A DNA stretch of 64,000 nt, from contig WELA01013488.1 of assembly GCA_009602735.1 (NCBI GenBank), forward strand, positions 199,657 to 263,656, read 5' to 3'. Source of the stretch: Mesotaenium endlicherianum. Its lineage: Eukaryota > Streptophyta > Zygnematophyceae > Zygnematales > Mesotaeniaceae. A model generated the notes under the pieces. That model was not told the DNA's origin and did not search any database. It saw only the letters and a list, made by a program, of their open reading frames with translations. Shown here piece by piece: positions 13,490-24,606 of this stretch. A program made the position numbers and the translations under genes. Numbering within the stretch: the stretch's first letter is position 1; each line of letters starts with the position of its first letter.

Positions 13490-15696
13490 CGTGAGTCTGC
13501 CTGTGGGGTGCATATGGCCGGACACATGCTGACTGACACCGGCGTTAAACTCCATGTCACGTGTGTGTGTGTGTGTGTGTGTTGTATGTGTCTCTGCGTA
13601 TATGTGTGTGTTGGAAGTGTCTGGGTTGAGAAGGCTTTATGAATGTAACCTAGTGTCTTAGGACACAAAGCTATAACTTTTGTTAGTCAAAAGAAGGTTC
13701 TATTCGATTGTTTCTTAAGCGCTGTCATCTCTATGTGTGCGGGCCTGTACCTCTGTAGGGGGTTGTGCTGCCAGCTGGCATGTGCAAGCGAGCAGCGGTA
13801 TCAGACGCACTCTTTCGCATCTGGCTTTGGGCACGGGACAGACAGCGAGTACATTGCCATGTGTGTGCATTTTGCAATGACATGCATATGATCTCAGGGT
13901 GCTGGCATCACTTCTGCACTATTTCTTACTATACTCCACGAGGTCCAGCTGGTGAGAGAGGTTTAAAAGGGTGGGAGCACAAAGCGTAACTTGGACGTGG
14001 ACTTTGGGGGACCACTATCGGGGGTCAGGCTGGGCCAGGTTCTGACGGAAGACAAGAGCCTGCTGCTGTCTGCGGCTCAGATGATCAACAGCGACCTCTC
14101 TGTCAAGCTCGCCAACTCCGCCCACCTGTCGAGCAGGACGGCCATCCTGCAGACATATGAGGTAGTGTTCGACGCGCGTCCTTTCTTCTTGCAGCTGAGT
14201 TGCACCTCTGCCATTGCTGAGTTGCATGTGTGCTACAGCCGAGTTTCATGAATCATCTCTGCTACAGCTTGGTTGCATCTGGGCAAGAGTTGCGCGCAAC
14301 CGTGCTACAGCTGAATCGTGCCACAGCCCCTGATATACTCAGCTATGGCACACCTCAGCCAAAGCAGAGATGCATCTGTGCAACGGTTCGGTTGCGCTCG
14401 TGCTACAGCTGAACTGCAAGTGGCGCTACAGCTGAGTTACGTATGTGCTACACAGCAGCTACAGCTCAGTTGTCGGGTGCCACGGAGAGCCTGTCCGCAA
14501 CTACCCAATCCACTTGCACTCTCCCCGGCTGTCAAGCGCACAGGGTGGAAGTGATGTCATGAAGAAACGACTACCTGCTCTCATCTTCTGGGCCTGCAGG
14601 GCCGCTGGACCACTGCAAGCTGCAGCAGTTCTTCCTGGCAGCCTGTGCTGCACTTTTGGCAAAGCACCGGTGAAGTCAGCGAGGGTTGCTTATTGATCTT
14701 GGGATTGCTTGGGCTGCTGACTGACAGCCCTTTCTTGGGCCACGCTGTCCTCCTGAACATGCGCAATGAGACAGAAAGTGCTCCTCTGCCAGGTTCGGGC
14801 TCTTTGCCAGGTGGAGCATAGAGTAGGTAGGAGACCGCGAGCCGAAGGCCCGGGAGGCCATTACCAGCCAGCCTGTACGCTTTAAACTCTGGGCTGCAGG
14901 GCTATAGAAACGTGGTGCTAAAGGGCTGTTGTTTGCTTTGCTGTGTGTGTGGTGGTGGCGGCGGTGGCGATGCAGGAAGTGTTGCACGGCATTTGCGCCG
15001 ACGGCGTCATCCAGCCGGCTGAGAAGAGGGCCCTCAGGGAGTACCGCACGCGCCACCACATCACACAAGCGCAAGTACTGCCCACATGTCACCATCACCG
15101 TGGCCCCTCCCTTGCAAGTTCAGCGTAGACTGCCTCATCCCTCTGTTGTTGGTGTGAGGATGTTCTCCTGTTTTGGCAAACCTGGACGTGCCTTGGCTTA
15201 GGCTTGCATGCTGAAAGTTCTACATATAGTTTGCGTGCTGGCAAATAGCTCTGAGCTCTGCTTGACCTGTATGTGACAGCTTTGAGGTCTCAAAGTCTTA
15301 CTGAGGGTGCCGAGCCTAACGCATCTTATGCTTTTGCATCCTAAGTGGAGTGGGGTGCCGCTTTTGTGTCGCAAACTGTGGCCCTAAGACATGTAATCTT
15401 TCATGCCACAGCACTTGGAGGCCTTGAGCAAGTGCGGGTGGTCGCCTGTTGAATTTGAAGACGGAATGATGTTACGGAACTCCAAGGTCAGCTCAAAACC
15501 GTTTTTCTCAATCAAGCGGTCCATCAACAACTTCAACGAGAATGTTGCAAAGGTGGCGGCTGCAACCCACGGTGCATCGAAGGCACCCACATCTCATGAG
15601 GTTGATGAGAACATTGGCTCAAGCAAGCCTACCTCAACATCTACGGAGCTGCCACCTTCGAAGGGCCAGCAGCCCGTCACAAAGGAGGCAGTATGA
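9953..15696 (+). CDS. Popeye/cyclic-nucleotide-fold membrane protein
   Basis: Predicted polytopic membrane protein with a cytosolic Popeye or cNMP-binding-like beta-roll. Phase-consistent exons: 9953-10780, 11733-11864, 12182-12228, 12631-12786, 14029-14161, 14976-15074, 15412-15696, giving 559 residues and a TGA stop. Residues 1-200 are Ser/Thr/Arg-rich. Three hydrophobic segments follow (LLLFLGHFASLFGVLALFM, LRLFMVCGSCCGVLFNLL, IPAIWGCVFISLNMFQ), as in POPDC proteins. Then comes EVYEAVFQRHGVTPHQFEKL, typical of the Popeye start, and the roll: LKEGDFVDTVSVVVSGRGEV, GNLVGETSLLAKAHQTGHTV, PTRIVCWPRLK. GETSLL resembles the phosphate-binding cassette of classic cNMP domains more than the DSPEW motif of animal Popeye. 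The final 130 residues (HGICADGVIQPAEK, HLEALSKCGWSPVEFEDGM) have no assigned domain. The ATG at 9953 is the first in frame. Ligand binding is inference. An assembly gap lies in the 12787-14028 intron. Confidence 0.75.
12942..13487. repeat. (CT)n microsatellite containing a 436-base assembly gap
   Basis: Pure CT repeats flank the N run 12985-13420 on both sides, so the gap is a microsatellite the assembly did not cross. It lies in the Popeye-like gene intron 12787-14028. True length is unknown. Confidence 0.95.
13561..13582. repeat. (GT)n microsatellite
   Basis: A short GT run just downstream of the gapped CT tract, in the same intron. Confidence 0.9.
14185..14480. repeat. Degenerate minisatellite with GCTACAGCTGAGTTGC-like unit
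   Basis: About ten imperfect copies of a 16-30 base unit built around GCTACAGCTGAGTTGC occur in the intron directly after the 14029-14161 exon of the Popeye-like gene. Several copies contain PstI-like or palindromic CAGCTG cores. No coding frame is kept through it. Confidence 0.75.
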
Positions 15697-18401
15697 GTAT
15701 CACATTGTAGTCGTGAACTGCTGGATTGCTATTGTTTCTTAAGTGTTATCTCATATGTATATACGTACGATTAGCTTCATCCATAGGGGAATGAGTGGGC
15801 ATTGCATGTCCAAACAGTCTGGCTAATGAATAGGAGAAGCATTTAGGATGCAGGCTAGCATGTGACACTTCAATGTATGCAAGTATAATACAGTAGTCAG
15901 ACCACCATACCTAGCTCATAGTGCCAGTAATGAAGAATGACATAAAGTATTGCTTTAAACTTCATTACGTGCGTTAGTTTTGAATAATCCCTTTCCTAGC
16001 TTGCCAACAGAGCACGACTACTGTTCCATCCGGTCCATGTCTGGACCTTCTTAGGATGTACAGAGTATTCAGAATTACCACCTCATCGGCTTTTCTTGGC
16101 TTCTGAGCTTTTGATTGGTCATTATCATGTCTTACACGTTGTGACAATATAGGTGGGCATCGCAAGGTAACACGTCGCAGCTTTTGATGAACTGGCAAAC
16201 TCATGTGTTGTGCTGGCCTGAGTTCACTTCAAACCTTCATTGGGAGAAATAGATCTGGCGCTGCCATCCGTTATTCATTTATGTTGAAATGCTGCGACGC
16301 TGAGGTGCTAGCAGATGTACATAAGGCAGAAGATGCGCACGAGGAGCAATGTTGCATGACCACTGCTACCCTGAGCTGGATATGGAGTTCAAGCCCAAGA
16401 TTAAAATGCTAGTCAAAGTTGCCTTGCTGGACAATGAAAGTGGTGCTGGGATCTAACTGCAAGTCACAAGTTACACAAGCATAAACCTACGATTCGACGC
16501 TATGCAGGCAAAGATGTCCAAGTGCCGCTGAGTAGCAACTATCAGCGCATGAAAGCAGATAAAGGGTGAAGAGGACAACAAGGTGGACAAAGAAGAGGAG
16601 AGCTTGAGACGCAAGGAAACGCCAGACAAACCTGGCTGTTTTGAAATAAGTGTGGTCAAGAACCTACTTAAGGGCACTGCACTAAGTAGTGAAGGGCACA
16701 TAGCGTACAAAGGATTGCCGAGGGCGTACGACGGACATTGTTGCACACTCGAAGTTGGATAGAAAATCTGCAGCACTTTGGCAAGTGGAGGCTGAAGTAA
16801 ACTTGAAGCCTTAGAAGGCAAAAGACGGAACAGGTTATATCTTACACATGGCTATGCACCAAGCTCTCAGGTCCAAGTTGCATCGACACATCGACGTTGG
16901 ATTGCTCTGCAAGCAGACTGTCGAAAAATGTTGCAACATATATAAGGTCGGAGCAGAGCTGCTCGGGTTATCAGACATTAAGCAGTATCTTACTCCGTCA
17001 CACTTGCACAGAGTAAGGTTGCCGACAGGCAACGGTTCGTCCAAACCTGAAGCTGAGAGCATTCATAGCACAGCGTATAATCAGCAATATTTCTGCAACT
17101 ACAAGTTAAGCAACGCTGTATGTCTGCTCGTCACAAAATTCACTTAACGGAAGTAAGGATGTGTATGCATTCTGCCTCAAAGAGTCTAACCTCACTCAAG
17201 AGGTTGGGGCGTGGCTGACGGTAGAGGTAAGACCCGGTTTAAAGAATATAGGTGAAGAGCAAGTAGAGTGGACTCGTTAGTACCCTCTTAACCACTTTTA
17301 TTATCATAGAGATGGATGGATCATGGGAGAAGTCGAAGTTGACCAAGATTTTCGAAGTCAAGAAATGCACTCGGTGTTGACTTCTCACAATTCAAAAAAT
17401 TGTCGACGAAGAAGTCTCTGGAAAAACGAGCGCGTGGATTGTGCGTCGTAACAGTGCGGAATGGTGCGGAACATGGGGTGGGAATGGGTGGAAACTCCCC
17501 TCGAAAATTCGGGTGAATTGAAGCCCAAAATTCAAAAATTAAAAATAGCGACCTAAAATCAAAATCTCAAATTTAGTACAGTGAATTAGCGCACTTCAAT
17601 CAAATAAATATCTATCATTAGCGACCTGAAATCAAACCTGGGAAAAGGATGGTGCGGAATCATAAATGGCATCTTCTGGTAGCGTACTTGTGTTGCTTCT
17701 TGCTGCTCCTTGCGGCTTGTCAACGGACTGGCTCGGGCCTGGGCCCTGGGACTCGGGAGTACCGTGCGGCTGGCTGCCCCAGGGCTGCCCTGGTACTTTA
17801 CAGAGGTCTACCGTGGTCTACGGTGCGTCTACGCCGGCCTACACAGGTTCACAAAGTTCGGCATATCCAGCCATATCCAGGCGTATCTACTATCGTAACG
17901 TGTGGTCTTTTTCAGTCTTTGACCGTCTCTTGCAGTCTATGCTTACGTCATGTTGATACACTCTCGATATGCTGTTGATCTGCTATTGATATGTGTCAGT
18001 CTGTGCTGGTCTATGTATCGTATTCGACGACGTCTCCCTTTCAATGTCGGTTTCTCTGGGAATTGCATGCAGTTGCATGAATTTACAGGAGTTGGACCCA
18101 GGTTGGACCAGAGTGGATGTGAGTACCAATCATACATGTCAAGTAATGTGATTGGTCAACGAGTGAAGAGGGTGCGAAGAATCATTGCTTTCTAGTGCTT
18201 CCCAGCACTTCCAAGTGCTTCCCGGTGCTTCTGATTAAGCATTTGCATTTCCAAGTGATTCCTGTAAGAACGTTCAAAGACGTAGAGGTATTCGTGTCTT
18301 TTCGTACGTGGGACTAATTACCCTCGGCAATAATTAGCATGTAAAACGATCTGTTCATAGGAGCTACTGTTAGTGCATCTAACAGTCATCTAGGTGTAGG
18401 T
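15697..18401. other. Long AT-rich intergenic region
   Basis: Between the Popeye-like gene and the ARM-repeat gene. It has short internal repeats: GCGACCTNAAATCAAA occurs twice (about 17549 and 17620), ATGGTGCGGAA occurs near 17460 and 17648, and AGTGCTTCC-like units repeat near 18195-18235. These could be remnants of a small mobile element around 17280-17660, but I see no clear ends. No convincing protein-coding gene was found; the longest frames (17649-17978) overlap in all three phases and have no family resemblance. Confidence 0.45.
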
Positions 18402-18409
18402 TATTTAAA
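18402..18409 (+). promoter_or_regulatory. Possible TATA element (TATTTAAA) of the ARM-repeat gene
   Basis: TATTTAAA lies 51 bases upstream of the ATG at 18453. Upstream of it are several AGTGCTTCC-type direct repeats. Assignment rests on sequence and spacing only. Confidence 0.35.
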
Positions 18410-18452
18410 GGAAGTTCCCTCGTTGAGCAAAAATAAGAACTTTGGGGCTGTA

Positions 18453-19829
18453 ATGGACCGCAAGGTGAAAAAGAAAAGTTGGATGAACCACTTATGCATG
18501 ATTGGGCCTTATATGAAGGCTGTTGTGTGTGACGATGACTATATAGGAAATCCGCCGCATATGGAAACGAGTGTTGATATGGGACGGGTAAGACTGGCAG
18601 ATACTAGCGGGTCAGTCAGTGCCCCGGAAAGGTCTCGTCCTACTGCTTCATCCGTTGTTAAGGGCATGATTAGCCCGCAGGCTAGCAGAGCAGGAAGTGT
18701 CTCGAGAGAAGCTCGAGCTAGCAAATTGCACAGTCCATCGCCTTCCATAGATAGTCCGAGAAGTATGCCAGGGACTGCGTCTGACTTTCAGGTGCCTGGT
18801 ACTCCTGTGCGTGCTCAGGCTTACTCATTACCCTTAGCAGGAATTCAAACTCTTGAGCGTAGAGCAGCCATGGAATCTAAAGCTGCAGAGTTTGGAGTCA
18901 GACTTAAAAGGTTTAGTCGGCAAGTCTCTAATCCGAAGAAAGAAGAAGAGGAAGAACTCATTGATACAAAACAGATTGAAGAATCAGTCGAGTCCCTGCA
19001 GTCCCACGATACGGATAAAAGAAAAGCTGTTGAGAAAGTGAGGCTACTGTCAAAGGGAAGTGACCAGGTCAGAAAAGCCCTAATCTCTGCCGGAGTCTTG
19101 CAGCCTTTGGTAGCCCTTTTGAGCTCGTCGGATACTGAGATCATTCAGCATGCAATAATAGCTATAATAAACATGTCCAATGATAAACGCCAGCATGACG
19201 ACATCATATCAGCAGGAGCCATTCCGCCACTGGTCAATGTGCTTGTCAGTGGTCATCAGCCTGAAAACGAGGATGCAGCTGAAGCACTCTTTGGACTCTC
19301 CATGATTGATGAGCACAAGCCTGTAGTTGCTCAAGCTGGAGCCTTGAATCCCCTTCTTGGACTCCTAGGTACTGGCACGAAGAGGGGGCGCAAGTACGCT
19401 GCACAAGCAATTTTTAGTCTTACCCTAGACCCTGGCATTGCTACTGAGGTGGTGGAAGCCGGTGCATTGAAAAAGATGGTTCCTCTGATTGAGGATTCAG
19501 AGACGGGGCTTGAGGATCAAGTAGTAGCTATTCTTGGGAACCTGGCTAAAGTAGCAGAGGGATGTGATCAGCTGGCTGCTGAAGCGCGCGTTGTACCACT
19601 TCTTGTGGAGCTGGTGGAGGGTGGATCAGGCAGGGCAAGGGAAGATGCAGCTGCAACCCTGTTGTTACTCTGTAGCCACCAGAAATCCTTGACCGAAGAA
19701 GCAGTGCGGGAAGGAGTCATTCCGTCTCTAGTGGCTTTGCAAAGGGAAGGAAGGTCCAGAGGTCGGGACAAGGCCACATCATTGCTGCAACTCATCAGAA
19801 CTTCCAGAGGCGTTGAGGAAGGTGGTTAA
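18453..19829 (+). CDS. Armadillo-repeat protein, single exon (U-box-less ARM type)
   Basis: A 458-residue protein in one uninterrupted exon. The in-frame TTG at 18423 is upstream of the first ATG (18453), which I chose as start. The N-terminus is basic (MDRKVKKKSWMNHLCM), then about 110 residues are Ser/Pro-rich with SPSPSIDSPRS-type phosphosite-like runs, then a charged helix with KKEEEEEL. From about residue 185 to 440 there are tandem ARM repeats, shown by the recurring GAIPPLVNVL, GALNPLLGLL, GALKKMVPLI, ARVVPLLVELV and EGVIPSLVAL starts and the NEDAAEALFGL or REDAAATLLLL helices. This is the pattern of plant ARM and PUB-ARM proteins, but I see no U-box, so ubiquitin-ligase activity is not supported. 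The likely role is protein binding. Its lack of introns and more AT-rich codons differ from its intron-rich neighbours. Confidence 0.9.
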   Translation: MDRKVKKKSWMNHLCMIGPYMKAVVCDDDYIGNPPHMETSVDMGRVRLADTSGSVSAPERSRPTASSVVKGMISPQASRAGSVSREARASKLHSPSPSIDSPRSMPGTASDFQVPGTPVRAQAYSLPLAGIQTLERRAAMESKAAEFGVRLKRFSRQVSNPKKEEEEELIDTKQIEESVESLQSHDTDKRKAVEKVRLLSKGSDQVRKALISAGVLQPLVALLSSSDTEIIQHAIIAIINMSNDKRQHDDIISAGAIPPLVNVLVSGHQPENEDAAEALFGLSMIDEHKPVVAQAGALNPLLGLLGTGTKRGRKYAAQAIFSLTLDPGIATEVVEAGALKKMVPLIEDSETGLEDQVVAILGNLAKVAEGCDQLAAEARVVPLLVELVEGGSGRAREDAAATLLLLCSHQKSLTEEAVREGVIPSLVALQREGRSRGRDKATSLLQLIRTSRGVEEGG

Positions 19830-21519
19830 GAGGAAGCTGGGTTGGTGGGCAAGTCTGCAGCGCCTCACCAGCAATATTTACTCCTGCCCTAATATGAGAC
19901 ATAGGTCCTAACCTAAGCACAAGTTCTACCATGTTGTAGAAGAAATTATTGTTTTGTACAGGCCTCATGCAGGATGGAGCTCTTGTCTACCAATGAGTAA
20001 ATACAGCTTTCGTCAAATGTCTAAAAGATGAGCTTCCAGGCACAGGGTTAGAAGGGAGGGTTTAGGGATTACACTACATGTTGCAGCCTTATCATGTGAA
20101 TACCTATTTGTGTTCACGAATGATAGGTGGCAATGATACTCCTAGGTTTCTGATGCGACACTAAAGATTTTATTTTAGCTTACTCTTGCCAAAACTTGAT
20201 TCTAGATAGACCATTCTTAATTATTATTAACATCCTGTCATTTGTCAGCAGCTTGGCTGATGCATGTGTGAAGGTGAAAGAAGAGCTGTACTTTCTGAGC
20301 TAGCATCGCTTGATAGTGCAAACAATTTGAACGGTGCACCACATCCAAACTTGTCATCAAAGAGTTTTGTTTGGTATCACTGCTTTATTCCAATTTCCTT
20401 CATTCCTCTATCCCAGCCGCACTCCAGCGCAGAGTATATGTCAAAAAATGCACAATTTGGTCTAAACTTAGTCTCCATGAGTCATCATGTGTCCATGCAT
20501 GCCAGAGATGCTGTGTAAACTAGTCGGGCGAGGATAACACATTTTTCTCACTGTTCCAAGAGGAGTATCTGGCTTTGTCCATTCTATGCCCCCTTTTTCC
20601 CGCTTTCTGACTCCACCATCATGATTGCACTCTTTGAGCAGTCCAAGTAAATGACCAAGAAATGCAAACACATACATCAGCTAAAATACAGGACACACAA
20701 ATTGGTCTATGAGGACCAACCAAATGCCGTGCAATTGTTTCGCAAAGTGAACACAAACCACAGCTTGGAAAGAGCAACCAAGTCATGCAAGCATACAAGA
20801 TTGCCTAACAGACAGTCGACGTTGGAGGGAAGAAGACTTGAGGCACAACATGTGCCAATACAAATGAAAACAATGTGGACTTGAGCGCGTCACATTTAGG
20901 ATCATTCAGTTTTCACTTTCTAGCAGAACTACATGGAGCCCCACACCTTGATCTGTATTGATTGCTTGATGGCATATTGGATAAGCGCTATATTGCCAGG
21001 TCTGTATGACAAGACACGTGTTTGCAGGTTCCAAACAGAAATCCTTGTTATGCATGACGTGCCCTCTGCAAATATATCAAGCTCTCATGATCCAGTCCAC
21101 ATATAATGTCCTGCAGGCGGAAAAAACAACAGTAGAGTATATCAAAACAACTAGCCGGCCAGAGGCTCCCTCTCTGCACGCATCTCTGATCCAGACGGGT
21201 GCAAACGAAATACTACCCACGCTTGGCTTCTAACACCAGGCGCTCCTTTAACAGAACGAAACTGACGGCCGCTAGCATGTCAGGATGGAGCGTTGACAAA
21301 CAACACGAGGATGATATCATACCAGGCCATATTGCATGAACAGAAGCTCCTATTGCTTATGAATAGCATAGCGGCGGGCCAAAAGAGGGCCGCAGCATCT
21401 GTCCGCGGCAGCAGTCCTGCAGGCGAGGACGTCAGGCGGTCCTCTTTATCAGAGCAGCAGCAGGGGGAGGCTTCTCAGCTGCGCCCCTTTTGTCACGGAG
21501 GAGTCTTGGCCATTACCAA
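19830..21519. other. Convergent intergenic region
   Basis: Between the ARM gene stop (+) and the NUP43 stop (-). AT-rich, with 3' UTRs expected at both sides. Only short open frames are seen, none with recognisable similarity. Confidence 0.5.
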
Positions 21520-22591
21520 TTAAGAAACCAACACAGCATCTCGCCTCGGATGAATGCATAGAGGCACATATGCCTCTTCTTTAGAGACAGAAATACGGAC
21601 CTGGCCAAACTCAGGGTCGATGTCAAAGGTGTTGATGGCGCAGCTCTCAGCAAGCAGCTGTGCGGATCCTCCTGCTCACAAGCAATAGCACCAGCCACAA
21701 GCTGAGCACAGAGAAAATGCAACGCACCCTATGTCTGGAGTGCCGGTCAGCCGTAGAGCGCAGGACAACTGGAGCACACACACATGCCTGCACCAGCGCA
21801 ACAGAGCGTGCAGAAGGAACGAGAAGCAGGCACACGTGCTGGCAGCTGGAAACATTCAAACCAAAACATCCCAGGGCGCAGCTGAGAACAGCCCAACGTG
21901 TTCCCAGCATCGTAGATCAGTAAGCATGACCTCGTGACAGGTATGAGAATAAAGTATGAGAATAAAGGAGCACATTGGCTGATGTGAGGCTGAGCGCGCC
22001 CTCCATGGAACACGATGGCACATGAAGCCACAAAGATTGTCACAGAGCTAGCAGCACGGCATAAGTACGAGCCGAGTCGTCCTTGCACGGTGTGGTTTCT
22101 CAAGCAAGTGCCAAATTTTTTGAGGGCCCCAGGGGTAAGCTGCACGCAACTAGTTGCCCTCATGTGGGAGGTGGCAACGTCTCAATGCAACACAGAAGGG
22201 ATGGGGCACGTGCATGTAAACACACGCACACACACTCGCTCATACACACGGGGGCCCCGCAGGGAGGGGGGGGAGGGGGAAGGAGGGGGGGAAGAAAGAC
22301 AGCGAGGAGGGAGGGCAGGTAAACGAAGGAGAAAGAGAGCAGCGGCATACCAGGTCCATAGACGGCGAGGGTGCCATCTTCAGAGCACGCCACGACAGCT
22401 GGCACCTTCCCCCCGGCATCAAAGCCCCCGCCCGCGATGTCCGATGGCTGCAGCAGGCGGTCAAACTGGACCTCCCAGATCTCGCTCGCAAGTCCCGGTG
22501 CCGCTGCAGCCTGGTTGAGCAGAGTGGGCTCCTTAGGGCTCCTCAGATCCCACACCAGGAGCTGCCCTGCTGAGCCTCCCACCTGTCACAT

Positions 22592-22631
<40 letters not shown>

Positions 22632-24606
22632 CTAAGGCACACACTAGGGCACGCACACCGGCGCACCTTCACCACTTGGCAAAACCCAAGTCGTGGCTCA
22701 ACTGCCGGGCTTCTGCCAGCTGCCAACTTGCAGTGAGGGCACGTGCTCAGGTCACAACTGAAGCTAGAGGTTCAGCGGGCCGCTTCTACACCCCCAGGCA
22801 AATTAGAGTGCAAAGCCTCATACAGAATCATACAGCAGGAGCAGCAGGAGAAGCTCATTGCATACCAACAGGATGAGGGCGTTGAGTTTTGGCAGGTGCA
22901 AGTCCTGTGGGACCAGCACAAGCACGAGGTGGCGCTCCAGCCATGCCTTGACATGCTGGGGAAGGTGGCGAAGAACAGATAGAGAAGCGCTTGCATAGAA
23001 GGTTCTTAATCTGGGGTCCCCCTTGGCCTTGGCCATGCACAAGTCAATGGGCGTGCAAAGAAGGGTCACACCCACAAGCTCGCGCACACACACACACACG
23101 CTCGCATGCGGCACCACGCTTCCGCATGAGGTCTGCATATGCCAGAGCTTGCAACAGCACCTTCCGCCTCACAGCTGCTGGCACGCCGGGACATGCAGCC
23201 AGCTACTGGCAGGCAGACTGCACCTAGTGCCTGACCCCATACAGGGAGGCGTGAGAGGCGCTTACAGCGCAGAGGTGCTTCCGAGAAGGGTGGACGCTGA
23301 TGGAGTGCACGCTCCCAAGGCTACCACCGGTGGCTGCCCTGGACCACAGCCACACATCTCAAATGAGCTGCCACTGCTGGCCACGAAACCCTAGCCTCTA
23401 ACCCGGTCCTGGTTCTGTTTCACACTATGCAGGCTTGGCAGGCAGGCTCCCAGGGCTTCTGCTCCGCCAGTCCCCATCACTCAGCTTACCAGCACACTGT
23501 GCCCTGACTTTGCTTGCGGAAGAGGTCATAGTACGTAGGTTTGCCATTCTGAGATTAAAATTAGTGTCTAGGCCAATGATAATGTAAATTGAAGATAGAC
23601 TGAAGCCATCGTGACAAGCTTGTGAAGAAGTGCCTGACTAGTCATCAAGCTGGCCACTGCAACAGGGAGGGCATTCAACCCAAGCAACAGGGGGAGCCTT
23701 ACAGCCATCCACCCAAGCAACAGGAGAAACCGTCAACCCAAGGGCAGCAAGGGCAGAGTCCAGGAGTCTGCGGCCATCTTTGAGCTCATGCCCCGGCAAC
23801 AGATGCCCCTGCAGTTCACTGCCACACAATAAGCCCTTCCAAGGAGATGGACCTAGTGCATTGAAAAGCCTGCTGGCAAGGTCCGGGACAGGGTGTCTTT
23901 TATGGGAGGGTGCTTTTCGTGATAAGGTGCCTTACCAAGGGTTTAACAAGGTTACCACAGGCCTATTCGGCTGCCTCCTGTCCCACCACTGCATGGATCC
24001 TCCAGTGACCGCAGTCACAAACTCCATAGTTGAGGTCCAGCGAGCAGCGGAGAAGGAATATAACCCTTGTGCATTGTACAGCCTTTCAGGTTGCGGCTCA
24101 GGGATACCGAGATTAATTGCATTGAGGGTACCGTCTTCTCCTGCTGTTAAACACTGCCGTGTGTCTGTCCTGACATCCAAACTTAGTTTACCATTGTGCA
24201 GATTGTCTAGAGAGGCAGAGATACCAGCTCCTGCTGTGTCGCCTGCGCTAAGAGCTTCCCTGATATTTGACACGACAAGTGTAACTGAGCCTTGCAATGA
24301 GCCAGCTGCTAACATAAACCTGTCGCTATCCAGAGGGAAAGCCTCTAAAGCGGTGGTCCGGCCAGAACTCGACCAGCTAGCGACTTTCCTCAGCAAAGGC
24401 TGTGATCCACCTTCGTCTTCAGTACCGGGAGCACTAATTGTCAGAGAGAGAATCTCTATTTGAGCCCTTCCTTCATCGTGGTTCCAGCTACCCAATGATA
24501 TAACTTTCTCTGTATCGCCAGGCATGGGTGAAGGCAGCCATCGAACAACATCTGCTTGTTTGTCTAGGCGAATGTGAAATGACGATGTTTCAGGAGCGAG
24601 GGCCAT
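21520..24606 (-). CDS. Nucleoporin Nup43-like WD40 protein
   Basis: WD40 beta-propeller subunit of the Nup107-160 (Y) complex of the nuclear pore. Exons in transcript order: 24606-23936, 23338-23266, 22582-22351, 21671-21520; all three junctions join in phase and total 1128 bases, giving 375 residues plus TAA, the usual Nup43 length. The start is the ATG at 24606-24604; an in-frame TTG lies just before it. Evidence includes WD-type ends MQWWDRRQP and LLVWDLRSP, the family segment SVHSISVHPSRKHLCAV, SEIWEVQFD, VVACSEDGTLAVYGP, and the Nup43-like C-terminus ESCAINTFDIDPEFGQ followed by VPLCIHP. It is divergent with separase, with 750 bases between the start codons. The intron 22583-23265 holds a (GCAC)n tract. 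Confidence 0.9.
22592..22630. repeat. (GCAC)n tetranucleotide microsatellite
   Basis: About ten copies of GCAC in the NUP43 intron, starting ten bases before (on +) or just upstream of (on -) the exon 22351-22582 acceptor. Confidence 0.9.

Noticed and set aside
12851-13668. Open frames encoding (SL)n or (ER)n through the CT tract
   Set aside because: They exist only because dinucleotide repeats and Ns lack stop codons.
17649-17978. Overlapping open frames of 60-109 codons upstream of the ARM gene
   Set aside because: Three frames are open at once with Cys/Leu-rich nonsense and no family match; imperfect repeats explain the openness.
22015-22518. Plus-strand 167-codon frame opposite NUP43
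   Set aside because: It is the shadow of the NUP43 exon 22351-22582 and of a G-rich intron.
22592-22630. CRISPR-like array
   Set aside because: It is a plain (GCAC)n microsatellite without spacers; nothing in the window resembles a CRISPR array.
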